64,000 nt of DNA from Thysanoteuthis rhombus (GCA_963457665.1 OY735206.1:54259984-54323983), one strand, 5' to 3'; positions 47,836 through 60,480 are shown, counted from the first letter of the stretch. The notes: generated by a model not told the origin, from the letters alone. Made by a program: numbers and translations.

Positions 47836-48920
47836 ACTCCCGAAATAAATTCCAACGGCAATAAAACTGTGAGAAACTTTAAAAAGAATAAATAAAAGGT
47901 ATAAGAGTGATCACTTGAGGTGATAGTCCAGAGGTAAGACAGTGGTCACAACCTGGTTGACTATGAAAAGTTGAATAAGGTCCCTTGAAACTTTGTACAT
48001 TATTTTGGGACCACTGTATTTTATTGTAACATTGGGTGAGTGAGAATGGAAAACTAAAACTCAACTTAGAATCCGATAACTTTCGTTTGCATAAAAATGC
48101 ACTCTTTTTTAAAATCCACTTTAAACACTAGGTATAATGCGATTGAATGTAAAAGTTTAATGATTTTATATCGAATAACGATTACTCTTCTTACTTATGA
48201 AATAAACATAGAAGTGATTATCAATTGTGTTGTACATTTTGCAGATATTCATGTGTGTGTACACAGGCACAAACATGTCTGTAGTAGCAATAATTTCCTC
48301 TCTTTCAAGACTATTTGATTATTTCGTACATTATTTCAAATAGAATTTAAAAGGCATATATTCTTGAACGTGTGACACGAGCAACACAAAGCATACACTT
48401 CTACTTGTGAACGTAAGATGAATGTCCATAAACAGTAACACTAGAATGCATAAGAGTTGCCAACTTGCCAAATCTGAACAATAAAATAGGACGTTCCCGA
48501 ATACATCCTGCCCCCCCCCCCCAGCTGACACATATTTAAGCACTATGTAACCTTGAAGCAACAGTGGTAATTTATTCTGCGTGCTTCAGAAGAATTTAAA
48601 AAATTTCTTACAGATGATAAATATTTCAACACCTTATAAGGAAGAACTGTCCGCGATGTCCGGGAAAATCCAGACGTATTTGGCAACCCTATGTGCAGGG
48701 GGAGTACGTGCACATCCGGTCCGGACACAGGAATTTTAGAGAAAGAGCCGATGCTTTCAAGTCAACGTAAAACTTTGACTAGTAAAAAAAAAAAAAAAAA
48801 AATACAAAAAAAATACAAAAAAAAAAAAAAATTCTCCTTAAAATAAGAAATTTTGTAGTATTCTCCTTCTTCCCCTTTCATGGCCTGGAAGTTATTTTAA
48901 AAAGCAGACCGTTGGAAAAA

Positions 48921-49200
48921 AATCAGTTCAGACCTTGATCTTCAACTTCAAGGGCATTAAAATCGGAAGCGGGCGGTATCCGCCACGCCTGAGAATGCAC
49001 CCTGCATTTTTTTTCAAATGAGCGTGGGTACAGTTGACAGAATTCGGAGATGGACGTGGGTCGCTTCTAGTTGCAGAATGAATAAATATGCATTTGAGTA
49101 CGGTATAACGTGAAGGCAGATGGAAGTTTTAGTGCCCATTGAAAAGCTACCAGCAACTGGTACTGCTTTATAAAAAACGAAGTAGGCTAAATAATGCGTG
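48921..49200 (-). repeat. Repeat family E, inverted member of the pair
   Basis: Reverse-complement partner of 44593-44872, about 4.05 kb away. CpG dinucleotides kept here (GCCACGCCTGAG, CGGTATCCGCC) appear as TG/CA in the other copy, which looks the more decayed. Confidence 0.8.
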
Positions 49201-49221
49201 AAGCTTCATAGTCACAGAGAC

Positions 49222-49224
49222 AGA

Positions 49225-49267
<43 letters not shown>

Positions 49268-49312
49268 GGAGAGAGATAGAGAGAGAGAGAGAGAGATAGA
49301 GAGAGAGGGGGG
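49222..49312. repeat. (GA)n microsatellite
   Basis: GA dinucleotide with CAGAGAGGG and GATA interruptions. A CT-rich block follows at 49530-49575. Confidence 0.9.
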
Positions 49313-50238
49313 GCAAAGAAAGTAATCAAAGAAGGATAGCACAGAATGCTGTTAAGAGTTAGTAACAGTGCGTGTGTACCACCCACACAGCAGTTGACGG
49401 ACCATCCAGGGAGGGAGAAGTACTTGAAGTACTGTTGTTACTTAGTAGCACTTTAAATCCTCCCCCGCCGTTTTCCTAGTTGATCTGCAACTTGTCCCCT
49501 TCGGCCTCTCTGCTTATATTGATCAACTTTCTCTCTCTGTTCTCCCCCTCTCTCTCTCTCCCCCTCTCTGTCTCAGCATCTATCCATTCCTCACTCGTGT
49601 TTTGTTTCCTCGTGCGACCTTATTCCGTACTGCATTTGCACTACTTTCTGCATTATGTAACAGTAACACGTACGCGCGCTTACTCACACAAGGACACAAA
49701 ACTAGGTTGTGGTTCGTCTGTAAGAAGTCCCTGCCCTCCCTTTTTTTCTTTCTTCAGTATACAGGTCAGTTTATTCGAACCAGTGGACAGATATATGCAC
49801 ATTTCAAGATTTTATTTCTACGTGTCACAATAGCCACTGGACAGGGACTGGTGTAGAAGTGTAAGCTTGTTACTACAACGATAAAGGTAGACCGAGTTGT
49901 TATTGTCAGCCTAGGTGGAAATCGCACACAATTTGGTTGTCAGTCTGGCTGTCCCTGACAGAAACAGACAACTCACTCATATATACACACTAGACAAATA
50001 AATTTGATACACAACAATACATGCGTTAATCACGGACGCTTAACACCCAGTGTAACCATTTTAAATAAATAAATAATGATTACTCACAGAGCAAAAAAAA
50101 AAAAAAAAGCCTATATGCTTTTTGTTTCGTTTTTCCAAGAAGAGAAGACCAGCGCTTTCAAGACGTATGGTTTAAAGGGTATTATAAATCTTATAGGATG
50201 GGCGTCTGCTAGGGGGAGGGGACAAAACGGGTATTTGA

Positions 50239-50440
50239 ACCACCCACCCTGGATCAAGCCTTCTCATCTAGGCGAGGCGGGGGGTTAAAAGTTGAAACCT
50301 TACAGTCAATGAAGGATAATAGCGCAGTGTAATTGTTTCATGTAAGTCCAACTTGATGATCCCACAATGAGTCACTGAAATATTCCGCACATGCCTAATG
50401 TCCCTGCCCAGGAAATATATCATGAATATATATGGTCCCC
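50239..50440 (+). repeat. Dispersed repeat family B, copy 2
   Basis: CACCCACCCTGGATCAAGCC to about GGTCCCCTTAAAA, matching 596-800 in the same orientation. Confidence 0.6.
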
Positions 50441-50584
50441 TTAAAAATGAAGAAAAATCCTAGCTTGGAAATTGAACAATTTTCTTCCATTGAGAACATC
50501 TCGAGTCTAAGACTTTTCTTGATATCGAGATTCATCTGTTTTTTATACAGCTGTTTCCACGATTCCGAGGATGTGCAATTAGCA

Positions 50585-50690
50585 AAACAGGGAATGGAAT
50601 CGGTGAACAGAGTTCCAACTCCGGCAGGGGCAGTTAGAGTTCACCAAGCATGAATTCACTTCTCCCAGCTATGCGTAAATAGCAGGGCAG
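50585..50690 (-). repeat. Dispersed repeat family C, copy 5 (inverted)
   Basis: Plus strand GGAATGGAATCGGTGAACAG, then CATGAATTCACTTCTCCCAG followed by CTATG. On the minus strand it runs CATAGCTGGGAGAAGTGAAT to CGATTCCATTCC, the family order. Confidence 0.55.
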
Positions 50691-50894
50691 TTGGAGCCCT
50701 TAAGTCATGTAAGGCAATCCATCTTAGGCGTCTGATACCGGTCCCGTAAAAACTCACGATTGTTACAGAAATTGAAGCGAATGCATTGGTTCATGTGTTG
50801 CAAGATACATAAGCTACTGGAGGTTTCACTGTTGAGTAGACTGACAGTCAAAAATAAAGGTTCTTGGCTCCAGTTGGCTTCTAGGCTTTGGTGA

Positions 50895-50995
50895 GCCAAG
50901 TCCAAATTTGAACTGAGATCTGCATTCACTTGACACAACTGTTTGGGAGAGGCGCAAATCCACATCTTTTCCCTCTCCCAGCTATGGCTAAAATA
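50895..50995 (-). repeat. Dispersed repeat family C, copy 6 (inverted)
   Basis: On the minus strand: CCATAGCTGGGAGAGGG, GATGTGGATTTGCGCCTCTC, GTGAATGCAGATCTCAGTTC and GGACTTGGCTCACC. It is one of the better preserved copies and suggests the family 5' end. Confidence 0.65.
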
Positions 50996-51179
50996 GTGAT
51001 GAAAATAGCGAAGTGAGTGACGCCACATCGGGTGCTAGTCGAATCGAAGTTTATTTTACAAATTGCAAACCTCACAGAAAAAAAAAAACAAAACAAAAAA
51101 AACAGCCAAGATACAGAAACCTTTGATATGTGAAGCCTGGGCAGGGACGGCTTATGCCATAACTAGCGTAAAGGTACTA

Positions 51180-52100
51180 TTTAGATTATCACTAATCACT
51201 GAGGTACATCGGAAATTGCAGTTGATTGTATGTTTGGAATGAGATTTAAGGAAAAAGATAATTATTTCCGTAAACACAAACATCTAAAAACTCAAGAATT
51301 CAAGAAATTTACAATTTCTCCATCTGCTTATTACCAAAGTTGAGCAAAGTAGTACTTGGTCATTACTGAATGGAAGGTCAACTGAGAATATAAAATGAAA
51401 ACAATATCCCCAGGCATTTGGCTAATTCTTGGATTGCCTTCAGCGTAAACACTACATCTCTGGTTGCTAAATGCTATTTGATGGGGAGTCAAGCAAACTT
51501 CCCAGTATCAACTGGCGGTTACAGTCATCGTATAAATAGCCCGTAGATGGATTACACATTCTATTCGCCAAACGTTTTAAACGTATTCCATTGCGAATGT
51601 AAGTGCTCCTATTTACCCGAACCCCCACGAGAACAGGATGTGACACAAGGTCGGTCTAATGTGGGAATACCACACACGCAACCGAATGTGGAATGAACAC
51701 CTCCCGAAAATCTCTTTTAGTCTCTGAAACAACTGTCAAAAGGACACAAGAGTGCAGGTCTTGGGATCTCAGGACGAACCCTTGACTTGACCACACAGAG
51801 TAATGCCAAATCTCACGAGTTGAAACCCTATTGGCTATGGCATCAAATTTGCGTTCGTCTCGTCAGAAACCCGGAACTCGAGGACGAATCCTGTATATTG
51901 CAATAATAGTTGGCCTTTATAGAGCATCAGACAGAGAAGCGGAAAGGTTCTGGATTCGGTCACAAAGTAATCCATGTGACATAAGAGCTAGGTTAGGATT
52001 CTTCAGAAACGGTGGGACTCTGACGTACAAAAAAAAAAGAAAAGAAAAGAAAAAAACAACCTAAATACACCCTCTGGTTTTTGAGAAAACTTCCTAGGCA
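51180..52100. other. Intronic stretch without recognised elements
   Basis: Unique sequence, slightly GC-richer around 51600-51950. No domain or repeat recognised. Confidence 0.35.
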
Positions 52101-52136
52101 AACCTCATTCGACAACTTTAGCATCACAGGTATTTT

Positions 52137-52400
52137 CCGCTTTTCGAGTGTTCGCTTTACGCCTCTTTTTTGCTTTTACGAAAAAAAAGCGTTCAGCGTT
52201 CGTTCTGTACCAAGCTGTTATAGAGGTAGTGCACACTCTTCCCTCTCTCTCCTTCTCTCCGATCTCCTGTACCCACAACTATCCAAAACCGAACAGCAAA
52301 CATACCAGCATCGCCACTTTTGGGGAACGCTAAAAATATTTCCCAGATAAATTAATGATAATCGCTTCTTAATCGCAATTTTGGCTTATAAAATAAAATG
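52137..52400 (+). mobile_element. TIR-type MITE family A, copy 3
   Basis: CAGGTATTTTCCGCTTTTCG, GTTCGCTTTACGCC, CTTTTACGAAAAAAAAGCG and GTTATAGAGGTAGTGCACAC, then CGCAATTTTGGCTTATAAAA near the right end. It is the clearest copy of the left end; the right terminus is eroded. Confidence 0.65.
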
Positions 52401-52849
52401 CTTTTTAAAATTTCATTTCGTTGAAACGCTACACTTTTGTATAGCCTGAAATCTGAATTTAAAATTGACCTAGGATATTCATTACTCAAGAGTCAAGGAG
52501 CTCTACACACATGAATCTCTATGTACATTAGTACAAGTTCATGTCCATACCTGTGAATATGATGTCACTTGCGATATGAAAGCAAATATGTCGAGAAAGC
52601 GTGCGTGTTTTATAAATCTAGGAATGAAAAATATCTTCGCAGAAAAAATATTTTAGTGGCTATTGTTGGGTGTCAAGTGACAGCAAATCTCTGAGTTCCA
52701 AATCTGTTCCGTGTTTTCGCTGCGTTCAGTTGTACTATAGTTTATATGATCTGTATAATTACCGTCTGTTCAAGACCCCCAGGTTTTATTAAGACTGCAT
52801 CCAATGTTCTCAAAACTATGGAGATGGCCGTCTCCCTTATCTCACGTCT

Positions 52850-53180
52850 AATTGCTGAATGTCCTTCGTTCTGTCTCTATGGACAGAGGAACCGCACATG
52901 AATGAACCCCAGGGCGTATGTCTGGGTGAAATGTATGGAGATTCAGGGATACCCAGTTGTCACAATCCCCTTCTTGGCCTTGCTGATGTAGTCCAGAGAA
53001 AGGTAGAGACCCTGGTATCAGCTTGGCTGCATGAACTCCCAGAGGGGACGTCATACTGCCTTAACGTGGCTCCTCTCTCAGGGTTGTCCTTCTCCTAGAC
53101 TGGTTGCTCTTTAACCCATATAGTCATGAAGAGTTTTCCGCACTCTTTGCTCGAACCAGTGCACTGTTACTACGATCAAC
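52850..53180. other. GC-richer patch with a family H fragment at its end
   Basis: Two overlapping open frames (plus 52859-53095, minus 53054-52848) lie in sequence richer in G+C than the surroundings. No domain is recognised and no splice context is evident. 53123-53165 (TCATGAAGAGTTTTCCGCAC followed by TCTTTGCTCGAACC) is related to 41990-42065. Confidence 0.35.
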
Positions 53181-53199
53181 ACCTTTATCCTTTCACCCC

Positions 53200-56100
53200 T
53201 GCCTTCATAACAGCGTTAAATAATTTTCATTGATATCACATCTGAGTAATATTTCAGTGCCACAATGTGCAGGGAAGATCTAGTTCTCAAAACAACACAT
53301 ACTAGAAAGTGAAGCTCGAGCAGGGAAGTCTTTTTACTCAAGAGAGAGGCGTTAGGAAAGTAGAACCAAGAAGTAAGAAGACGGCTCATTGTCTTCTGAA
53401 AACCTACTAAATCAGTCAGGTGATCTGCAGCAGTCAGGAATATCCCAAGTTCAAAGAGAGGGAGGAGAAAGAGAAAAGGAGAGCAAAGATAGAAACTGTT
53501 GACAAAAGTTATACATACATTAAATGTCGTTTTCTAACATAAAAAATAATGCTAAAAAATGGAAGATTTACTAATGTAATTGCATCTTATTGCAGTTTCA
53601 ATGTAAATCCAATCATAAAATGAGCTTATATACTATTTTTTTGTTCATTTGTTTGCGCTCAAAAGGGGTGATCCCATTGGTTGATTTACCTTCCTATTGT
53701 GACATAACAATAAAAATTACGTCACAAAATATCTCAAGACTTTATATCTGGTCATACATTAAAGCAGTTTCAGTCGAGACTTTAAAACACTTACGATTAG
53801 GATACTTGAATAATCAAAAATAAATTACCGAATTAGCTTTAGGCTCCTCAGCGCCGATCTATACATAAATAACCCCGTTATTTTGGAGTGTATTCTAGTA
53901 GAGATATAATTCATCATTATTGGATGATTTGGGGCCCTTAACAGTTATGATGCTGACCCAAGAAGTTGGACTAAAATTTCCAAGTAAGATTTCAAATTAG
54001 GGCATAATGCTGCTCAAGCCGCTGATAACCTCAAAAAGCATTTGGAGTGAACACTACATTACTGACTTTTGTATGTTAGTTCAATAAATCTAAGTTTGGA
54101 AATATGAATACCAATAATAAATCCTAAACGAGGCCCAAACCTGTTTTTAATGATGAAGAATTATCGACAACAGTGTTCAACGATCCATTAACAATGTTTC
54201 AGACACTCTCTGGCGGCTTTAACAACGACCATATCACGCCATCTTGAGACAAGAGGAAAGGTTAAAAAGTTGTAAAAACGAACTGAATGAAATGTCCCAT
54301 GCCATATGCAGTTCTCACACCTTTTAGCCGACTGTGTCTAACCTTTGAGAATCGGGATATGATGTCTTCAAGCATACTTCATATTCACCTCACATTTCTA
54401 CCACTGATTATCAATTTTCGAAACATTTTGAACTTCATATCCGTAATAAAAGATTCAATAGTAGGGAAGCCATAATTGGTGCTTTTACTGAATTTGTGAC
54501 CACTAAAGCTAAAGAATCGAAATGACATATAAAAATGACATCGGGGGATCGTTTGAGGAAGGTTATTGCTTCAAATGGGTCATATTTTGATTAAATATTT
54601 ACGTTTTTTTCGGTGTCTATATCACCTTCCATCTCACTATGCATAAAATATTTAAAATGTAGCAACCTAATATCATTACTAGGTACAGTGCAAAATCAGC
54701 TGGAGGGAAGTGGGGAGGCTTGTACCTACTAGTTGATAACTGTGCTCTGAAAATCGCTGGCCCTCCTCAGAAAACAGTGGCCGTTCTCCCCTTAAAATAG
54801 GAAAAGTAAGACCCACACTAAGCACATTTTTGTATCAAAATCTCCCCATAACCGCTTCCATTGTAATATGGTTACATATGTTATTCAACATCCTTCTGAG
54901 AGCAAATGCGACTTAGTTACGAATTGGAAAGGTACGGAGAAAGTAAAAACTTAGTTCTTATGATGGGGGGGGGGGGCAAAAAACAAACAAAACAACTTGA
55001 TAGTGTGAATGGGTTATCAATGAAACTAGTTAGTTCAAAGCGGGATAGTTAGCAGAAGACCAGCCCCTCAAACCATTTTTCGAAAGAGAAACCAATGACA
55101 AAAACTTGCAACCTTATTAAAACTGACGCGTATTATACACACGCAATATTCACTTGCTCTTATTTAATCCGTTTAATGTTCGCTCAATCTTTCGAAAGAA
55201 GTGTATACAGTCCTGTATCCCAAATTGCACTAAAAGTCAAGATGTTGTAAGTACTCACTGGTATTTTTTTTTACTTTAATATAACTCCTTTACGCATTGT
55301 ATATTTCTGATATAACTAATTAAGCGTGAAACAGGTATAATTCACGCACCCCATCCCCCCAAAAATGAGCAAGTTTGCTTTTGTACAATGTCATTTTCAT
55401 ATGAGCGGTGGCAGGATTTATTTGCACAGCTCTGACAATGAGAAAAAATACTGAAAAGTCAAATGTCGGTTAGTTTTAGTACAAGTACATTGCACAGTGT
55501 ATCAGTGGCAACAGGTGTCTGTTATCATCTTCGAAAATCATGAAAAAAGGTTTTAAACTAAGATCAAATCTAACTCCAAGAATACGTTTTGCAGAAAGAA
55601 AATTTTCTCCAAAAATTCATTTGTACATAAAGGAATTTAATAGTTAAATAAAAAGAATAAAAAAGAAAACTAGCAATCCCAAGGAAATTATGAATCACCG
55701 CCACCCATATATGCCTCTTTTTACCTCGTAAATCAAGCAATGGTGGACAAAAACTAAGTTATCAATTTAGGATAGATGTATACAGCATATTCAACCCACA
55801 CTAAAAAACTTTTTTTTTCTAGGAAGGGGTTAAAAAAACAACAACAAAAAAAAATTCTCCTCAAACATTGAGAGGAGAGTGTGCACAAAATTTCAAACTT
55901 CAACTATGAACAGTTAGGGTCATGCAAAGTCCGGAGAGATAGATATTGCTAAACGTCAGACCGAATGGATAAACTGAACCCAGCAGCAGTGTTTAAGGTA
56001 GTCTGTCGTGAGTAGAAGTAATTCATAGGAAATTTTATCAAAACCTAAGGAACAGATTTAAAAAAAAGTTAAAACTACAATTCTCTTAAAACACACACAT

Positions 56101-57120
56101 TACACAAACACTCGCCAGTGTATTTTTCCTTTTAAATCAAAGTTCCTTTCCTTTTTATTATTGAAATTCCTAAAGTTTAGCAATTTACAAATGATAATAA
56201 CAAAACAACAAAAAACAAAAAACAAAAACAAAACAAAAAAATAACAAAACAATTAATAGAACATCACAAAATTTCCAAGCCTATGCCTTAACTCCAGTCA
56301 TCCGTGACCGAGGACAAAAAGTAAAATGTTTAGTTCTCCTCCCCATTGTACAACGGGGTTAGGACCAGATTCAATTCCCGATGCCTGAGGCGTGTCAAAG
56401 GGAAGTGCAGAGGGAACTGGACAATTTTAGTCCCCACCCACAGTTAACTGCCTTGGAGGGGAAGCGGACGACTACCCATAACTGGTTTGAGTTAGTGTTT
56501 CAAATTAACCAAGTTTTGAAGATTAAAAGTAATCAGAGCATATCGATCTGAGTTCAAGGAATCATCAGTTTTAAAAGAATGCACCAATAGTGGCAACTAT
56601 GTGTCATTCTGAACGCATTTACTTGTTTTGTCTAGATAAATTGTACAAATCCATTGAGACGAAAAAAAGGGGAACCAATCAATTCAAATATCGTGAACAA
56701 TATAACAAGTTTTAAAGTTTGTTTTGTTTATTTTTTTTTAATCACAAAAATCCAAACTTTAATTCTATTTTCATCTTACTTGTGCACTGACCCATTTTCA
56801 ACGTAATACTCGCTAGGATTGACATTTTCCACGAAAGTTGAAATGAATTAAATGCTCCTGTAACATTCTTCTTGCACTGATATAAACTGATAGTAAGGGT
56901 GTTACTGTTTGTGATTGTGTGGATGAAAGCGTATCTCTGTAACCAGGGATCAATGGTTGTGTCCCTTATCAAATAAAGTACACACTAATGTATCAACATT
57001 ATGTAATTAACGAACAGATTATTTCAGTTGGTGTTACGCATATATAAATCGATGAGTAACCTAAATGGAGAAATTTCAATGTAAAAAGAATTTGTGTACA
57101 AAACCTGTTAATTTGCAAGC
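53200..57120. other. Long intronic stretch without recognised elements
   Basis: AT-rich sequence with a G10 run near 54966 and A-rich CAAAACAAAA-type sequence at 56200-56250. No supported coding exon or repeat family. Confidence 0.4.
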
Positions 57121-57147
57121 AGTCCTCCCAAAATAAAAAAAACACAA

Positions 57148-57425
57148 CAACAACAACAACAATAATAATAATAATGATAATAATAATAATAATAATTAGT
57201 ATTATCATTATTAATACAAATATTATTGTAATTATTATCATAATTATCATCATTATTATCATTGCTACAAATATTATTGTAATTATTATTATCATCATTA
57301 CTATTATTGCTACAAATATTATATTATTATTATCATCATTATTATTATCATTATTAGTATTATCCTTGTTACAAACATTATTCTAATTATTATTATTATC
57401 ATTATCATCATCATCATCACCACTA
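57148..57425. repeat. (ATT)n / (ATC)n trinucleotide region
   Basis: About 280 bp of imperfect ATT, ATC and GTT trinucleotides with the recurring block GCTACAAATATTATTGTAAT. Isoleucine-rich frames on both strands are artefacts. Confidence 0.9.
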
Positions 57426-57427
57426 TT

Positions 57428-57609
57428 ATTATAATTATCATCAAAGTGATAGCTAGTCTTTTCAATACTCCAGGACTTTCCTCACTAACCGACTTCAGCA
57501 GTTCTGCTACCTGAATAGTTTCAGTTCTTCCCCGTATCCCTAAATTCTTCAACCATGTCGGGACCGTTCTCAGAACTTCGACCACTATTGGTACTAACGC
57601 CACCTTCAT
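57428..57609 (-). pseudogene. LINE reverse-transcriptase C-terminal remnant
   Basis: The minus strand reads VALVPIVVEVLRTVPTWLKN followed by LGIRGRTETIQVAELLKSV. This matches a tail I know from non-LTR retroelement polyproteins of marine invertebrates (VPIVIGALGTVPK ... L.I.GR.ETIQ..ALL.SARILRRVL; from memory). The expected ILRRVL end is altered, and the frame then runs into the trinucleotide array. A short fossil. Confidence 0.6.
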
Positions 57610-57639
57610 ATTATTTCATACCATTCTAAAAAAAAACAT

Positions 57640-58600
57640 CATTATTTCACCATTGAAAAACCCATATCACTTGTAACTTGACCATTTAAAAAGATTCACA
57701 TCATTATTATTTTTTTATTACTTCCTTTCATTCAAAAAGTAAATTCATAATTATTTCAAAAAGCACATTATTATCATGAAACTATTAATCAGAGTTGAAG
57801 TTATTTCTGTTACAAAAATGTTGTTGTCACAGTCATATTAAACAAAAAAACAATACAAAAAATGATTTAAGTCAGTCACAGACAGCTTGTGTAAAACTTA
57901 ATGTCAACAAAACTCAGCTGTCCAAAAAAAGATATTTTTAACATCAGAAGTTAACAAAAGTACACAGAAGTAAAAGCAAAACACACTCAGCACTGATCAT
58001 CCAAATCAACAAACAAAAAGAAATTTTACAGGTTCAATAGTTACACTTTTGAATGTGATGTCAAATATAATTGCTAGTGTGTCAGCTCTTGATTCTTTAT
58101 TAGCAAGAATTCACAAGAACACACCCATTAAAACAATTCTTTGCATTTTAAAGACAATAATTAACTTTTGAAAAAAAAAAAAAAAAAATTGTAAGTGGAA
58201 AGCACTTAAGAAAAGTCTTTTGCTCACCCAAACTAAAATATAAACACAAGGTTTAACCCCTTCTTAACCACACTTCGAAATGAAAATTTGAATTTTTCAA
58301 TTTGATTCACGAATATAAACAAAGTTAAAAAGTTAACAAGAAGTTGGTTTAAAACCTTTTTTTTAAAAATAGTTTTTGTTAGACCAGAGCAAATAGTACT
58401 GGACTTGATTAAAATGCAAACAATTTGACATGATCACAGATAATTGTACTTAATTGTCACTTTTTAAGGAAAGTAACAACAAATGAATCTCACATAACTC
58501 AAAGAACAACAGTAACACTAATCAGTCACCAAGTCTACACACATAAATATAAATAAAAACAAATGAAAGAATTTAAAGATGAAATCTGACCAAAAAGAAA
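57640..58600. other. AT-rich stretch downstream of the candidate 5' exon
   Basis: Within the presumed intron 1. No element recognised; one A17 run near 58171-58187. Confidence 0.4.
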
Positions 58601-58610
58601 AGAAACTTAC

Positions 58611-58694
58611 ATCGTTTTCGATAGTTTTATCTTCCAGATGTCCGTACTTTTTTGAGTGGAGATCACTTCCGATATAATTATGAAAGGAAAACAT
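58611..58694 (-). CDS. Hr4: Candidate 5' coding exon of the NR6/Hr4 gene (28 residues)
   Basis: On the minus strand an ATG at 58694 opens MFSFHNYIGSDLHSKKYGHL and then EDKTIEND, ending at the strong donor GAT|GTAAGT. The phase is 0, so it fuses without a stop to the ATG-initial exon at 6568 and would give a 1001-residue protein. The frame is closed by a TAG just upstream (58718..58716), so the start cannot lie further 5' without another splice. The ATG context is weak (T at -3), so the exon may be purely 5' UTR with translation starting at 6568. I do not recognise the peptide. Evidence is the donor, phase and position beside CpG-rich DNA; linkage across 52 kb is inference. Confidence 0.4.
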
Positions 58695-59000
58695 TGAGAT
58701 GAAAATCAAGTTCAACTAATTTCATATTGCTTCTTTTCTCAGTGATGGACGTGCGTGGAAATACGCAACTCAGTCCTGTCTCTACTCACTGTGGCTCACT
58801 CAGTGCGTCGCCATCCGCCGATCAACAAATAGTTCCCACTCCCGAGTGCTCCGTTCGCCCACTTTTCAACTAAGCAGGAACGCGAAGATCGGCCCTCACA
58901 ACTCGAAATCCCTTGATCGACGAGTTGATCCCTTTTTCGATTGATGACAGTCCCCTCGGGATCAACAATAATAAAACCGTGTACCAACACGTGAGTTGTA
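58695..59000 (-). promoter_or_regulatory. CpG-rich segment, probable 5' UTR / promoter
   Basis: Between about 58740 and 58960 CG dinucleotides are frequent (GTGCGTCGCCATCCGCCGAT, CTCCGTTCGCCC, CGCGAAGATCGG, GATCGACGAG), unlike nearly all of the AT-rich window. It lies directly upstream, on the minus strand, of the candidate first exon. A palindromic E-box CACGTG is at 58988-58993. No TATA box at a convincing position. The start site cannot be placed from sequence. Confidence 0.45.
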
Positions 59001-60476
59001 ACATTGAAAACGTGAGGGCGCGGAGTAATTTAGCATGTGCTCAGAGGTTTGCATGAATAGGAAGGGGAGGAGAAGTAGTAGTAGTGGGAGCCTGATGATT
59101 CGATTGTGATGGTCGGGGGAGGAAAAGGATGAGGAGACTTTTTTGTGTGTAACAAAACGGGTCAAGGTAGACTTGCCCGCCTCAGAAGGTTGATTATCCC
59201 CGCACGAGAGATATCCCGTAAAAAAAAAAAAATACTGACTAACTACGTAACTACCGAATTTGCCCTCTTTTCACCCCTCTTTATCCCTTTATTTAAAGGA
59301 AGAAAAAAAGGGACCACAAATAAACAAACAAACTTTATTGTCATCGTTATCACTGTCATTGATATTACACACCACATCCCAATAATTTTTCATTATTGCG
59401 CAGATCTATCCACTGCTCTCCCCCTTTCTTCTCAACAGGCTTCCTTGGTATTTTTGTGTGGTTTGCGGACGGGCGTTAATAGATGAAGAAAAAAAACGCA
59501 TGATCTTCATCATCGTCATCATCATCAACATCATCATTATCATCATCAGGGGTTTCCCTGTTCTCAGCTGTTAGAATTGAGTTAGAATTACACTCAGCTG
59601 CACCTGAATCAGTCACGTGTACTTTTACTCAAGTCTTAGGTGTGTACTTTACTAGTTCTATGTTAAGGTATACATACTTTCGTTCGCACCCAAACAATAT
59701 AAATGAATAAATAAATAAATGCGCGTGTGTTAGTGTGTGTGTTTGTGTGTGTGTTTGTGTGTGTGAGCATGTACGTGTGCAGAAGTAAAGTATTTATTTT
59801 TTTATCTAGTGTACTTACACAGTCGATCACACATGTGCGCACGCGTCTCTGTGCGTGTGCGCGCATGCGCGTGTGTTACGACCGAGTGTATTTTTCTGTG
59901 TCAAACACAGGTAGTGTGAATAGGCAGTGGCGTAGCAAGGGTCCTCGGAGCACAGGGTGTTTGGGGGGGGGGGCAAAGCCGGCGCTCGGGGGCTATTGAG
60001 CTATATCTGTTGGGAGGGCCTGAGGCTAAAGGAAATTTTGTGCCCCTTCATACCTGAGCCCTTTCTTGCTACATTTCTAGGTGTAATCAATTTCAGGTCT
60101 AAAGGAATAAACATGGATTAATATGAAATTTCTGGGTATTATCTAAGAAGAGTGGTCCCTAAATTGAAGAGCTGTTCTCATACTGCATACTCTCAGTATT
60201 GCTTTTTTTTCGCATTTCATATTCAAATGGCTGTGATCCCGAATCGTCCAACTCTACACCTTTCTCTTCAACCTTTACTAGAACCATTTTGCGTCCGTAT
60301 AGACTATGTTATGCATGTATACATTTTGTAGATATTTATTTACGTTTTTGCTTTTGAGTAACTTTGACGCATTCACGTCCGGGGTTGAGTAGCTACGAAG
60401 GGGGTCACTGTATGTTACGCTCTCCTGAAACATAAACATAAAACTATCTCGAAATCGATGTTCACTCTCCAAGAGT

Positions 60477-60480
<4 letters not shown>

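Larger units (their letters stand above)
6569..58610 (-). other. Presumed giant intron 1 of the NR6/Hr4 gene (about 52 kb)
   Basis: It is bounded by a good donor (GAT|GTAAGT) at 58611/58610 and the acceptor at 6570-6569. The two exons join in phase 0 without a stop. No credible exon of another gene was seen on either strand between them. The content is AT-rich unique sequence, microsatellites and decayed mobile elements, listed separately. That it is one intron is inference; other 5' exons may lie inside it. Confidence 0.5.

Noticed and set aside
57174-57386. Isoleucine-rich open frames resembling membrane segments
   Set aside because: Translated (ATT)n/(ATC)n trinucleotide repeat.
58796-58990. 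64-codon minus-strand open frame upstream of the candidate first exon
   Set aside because: It begins at GTG with no ATG at its start, ends before the exon and looks like CpG-rich 5' UTR or promoter sequence.
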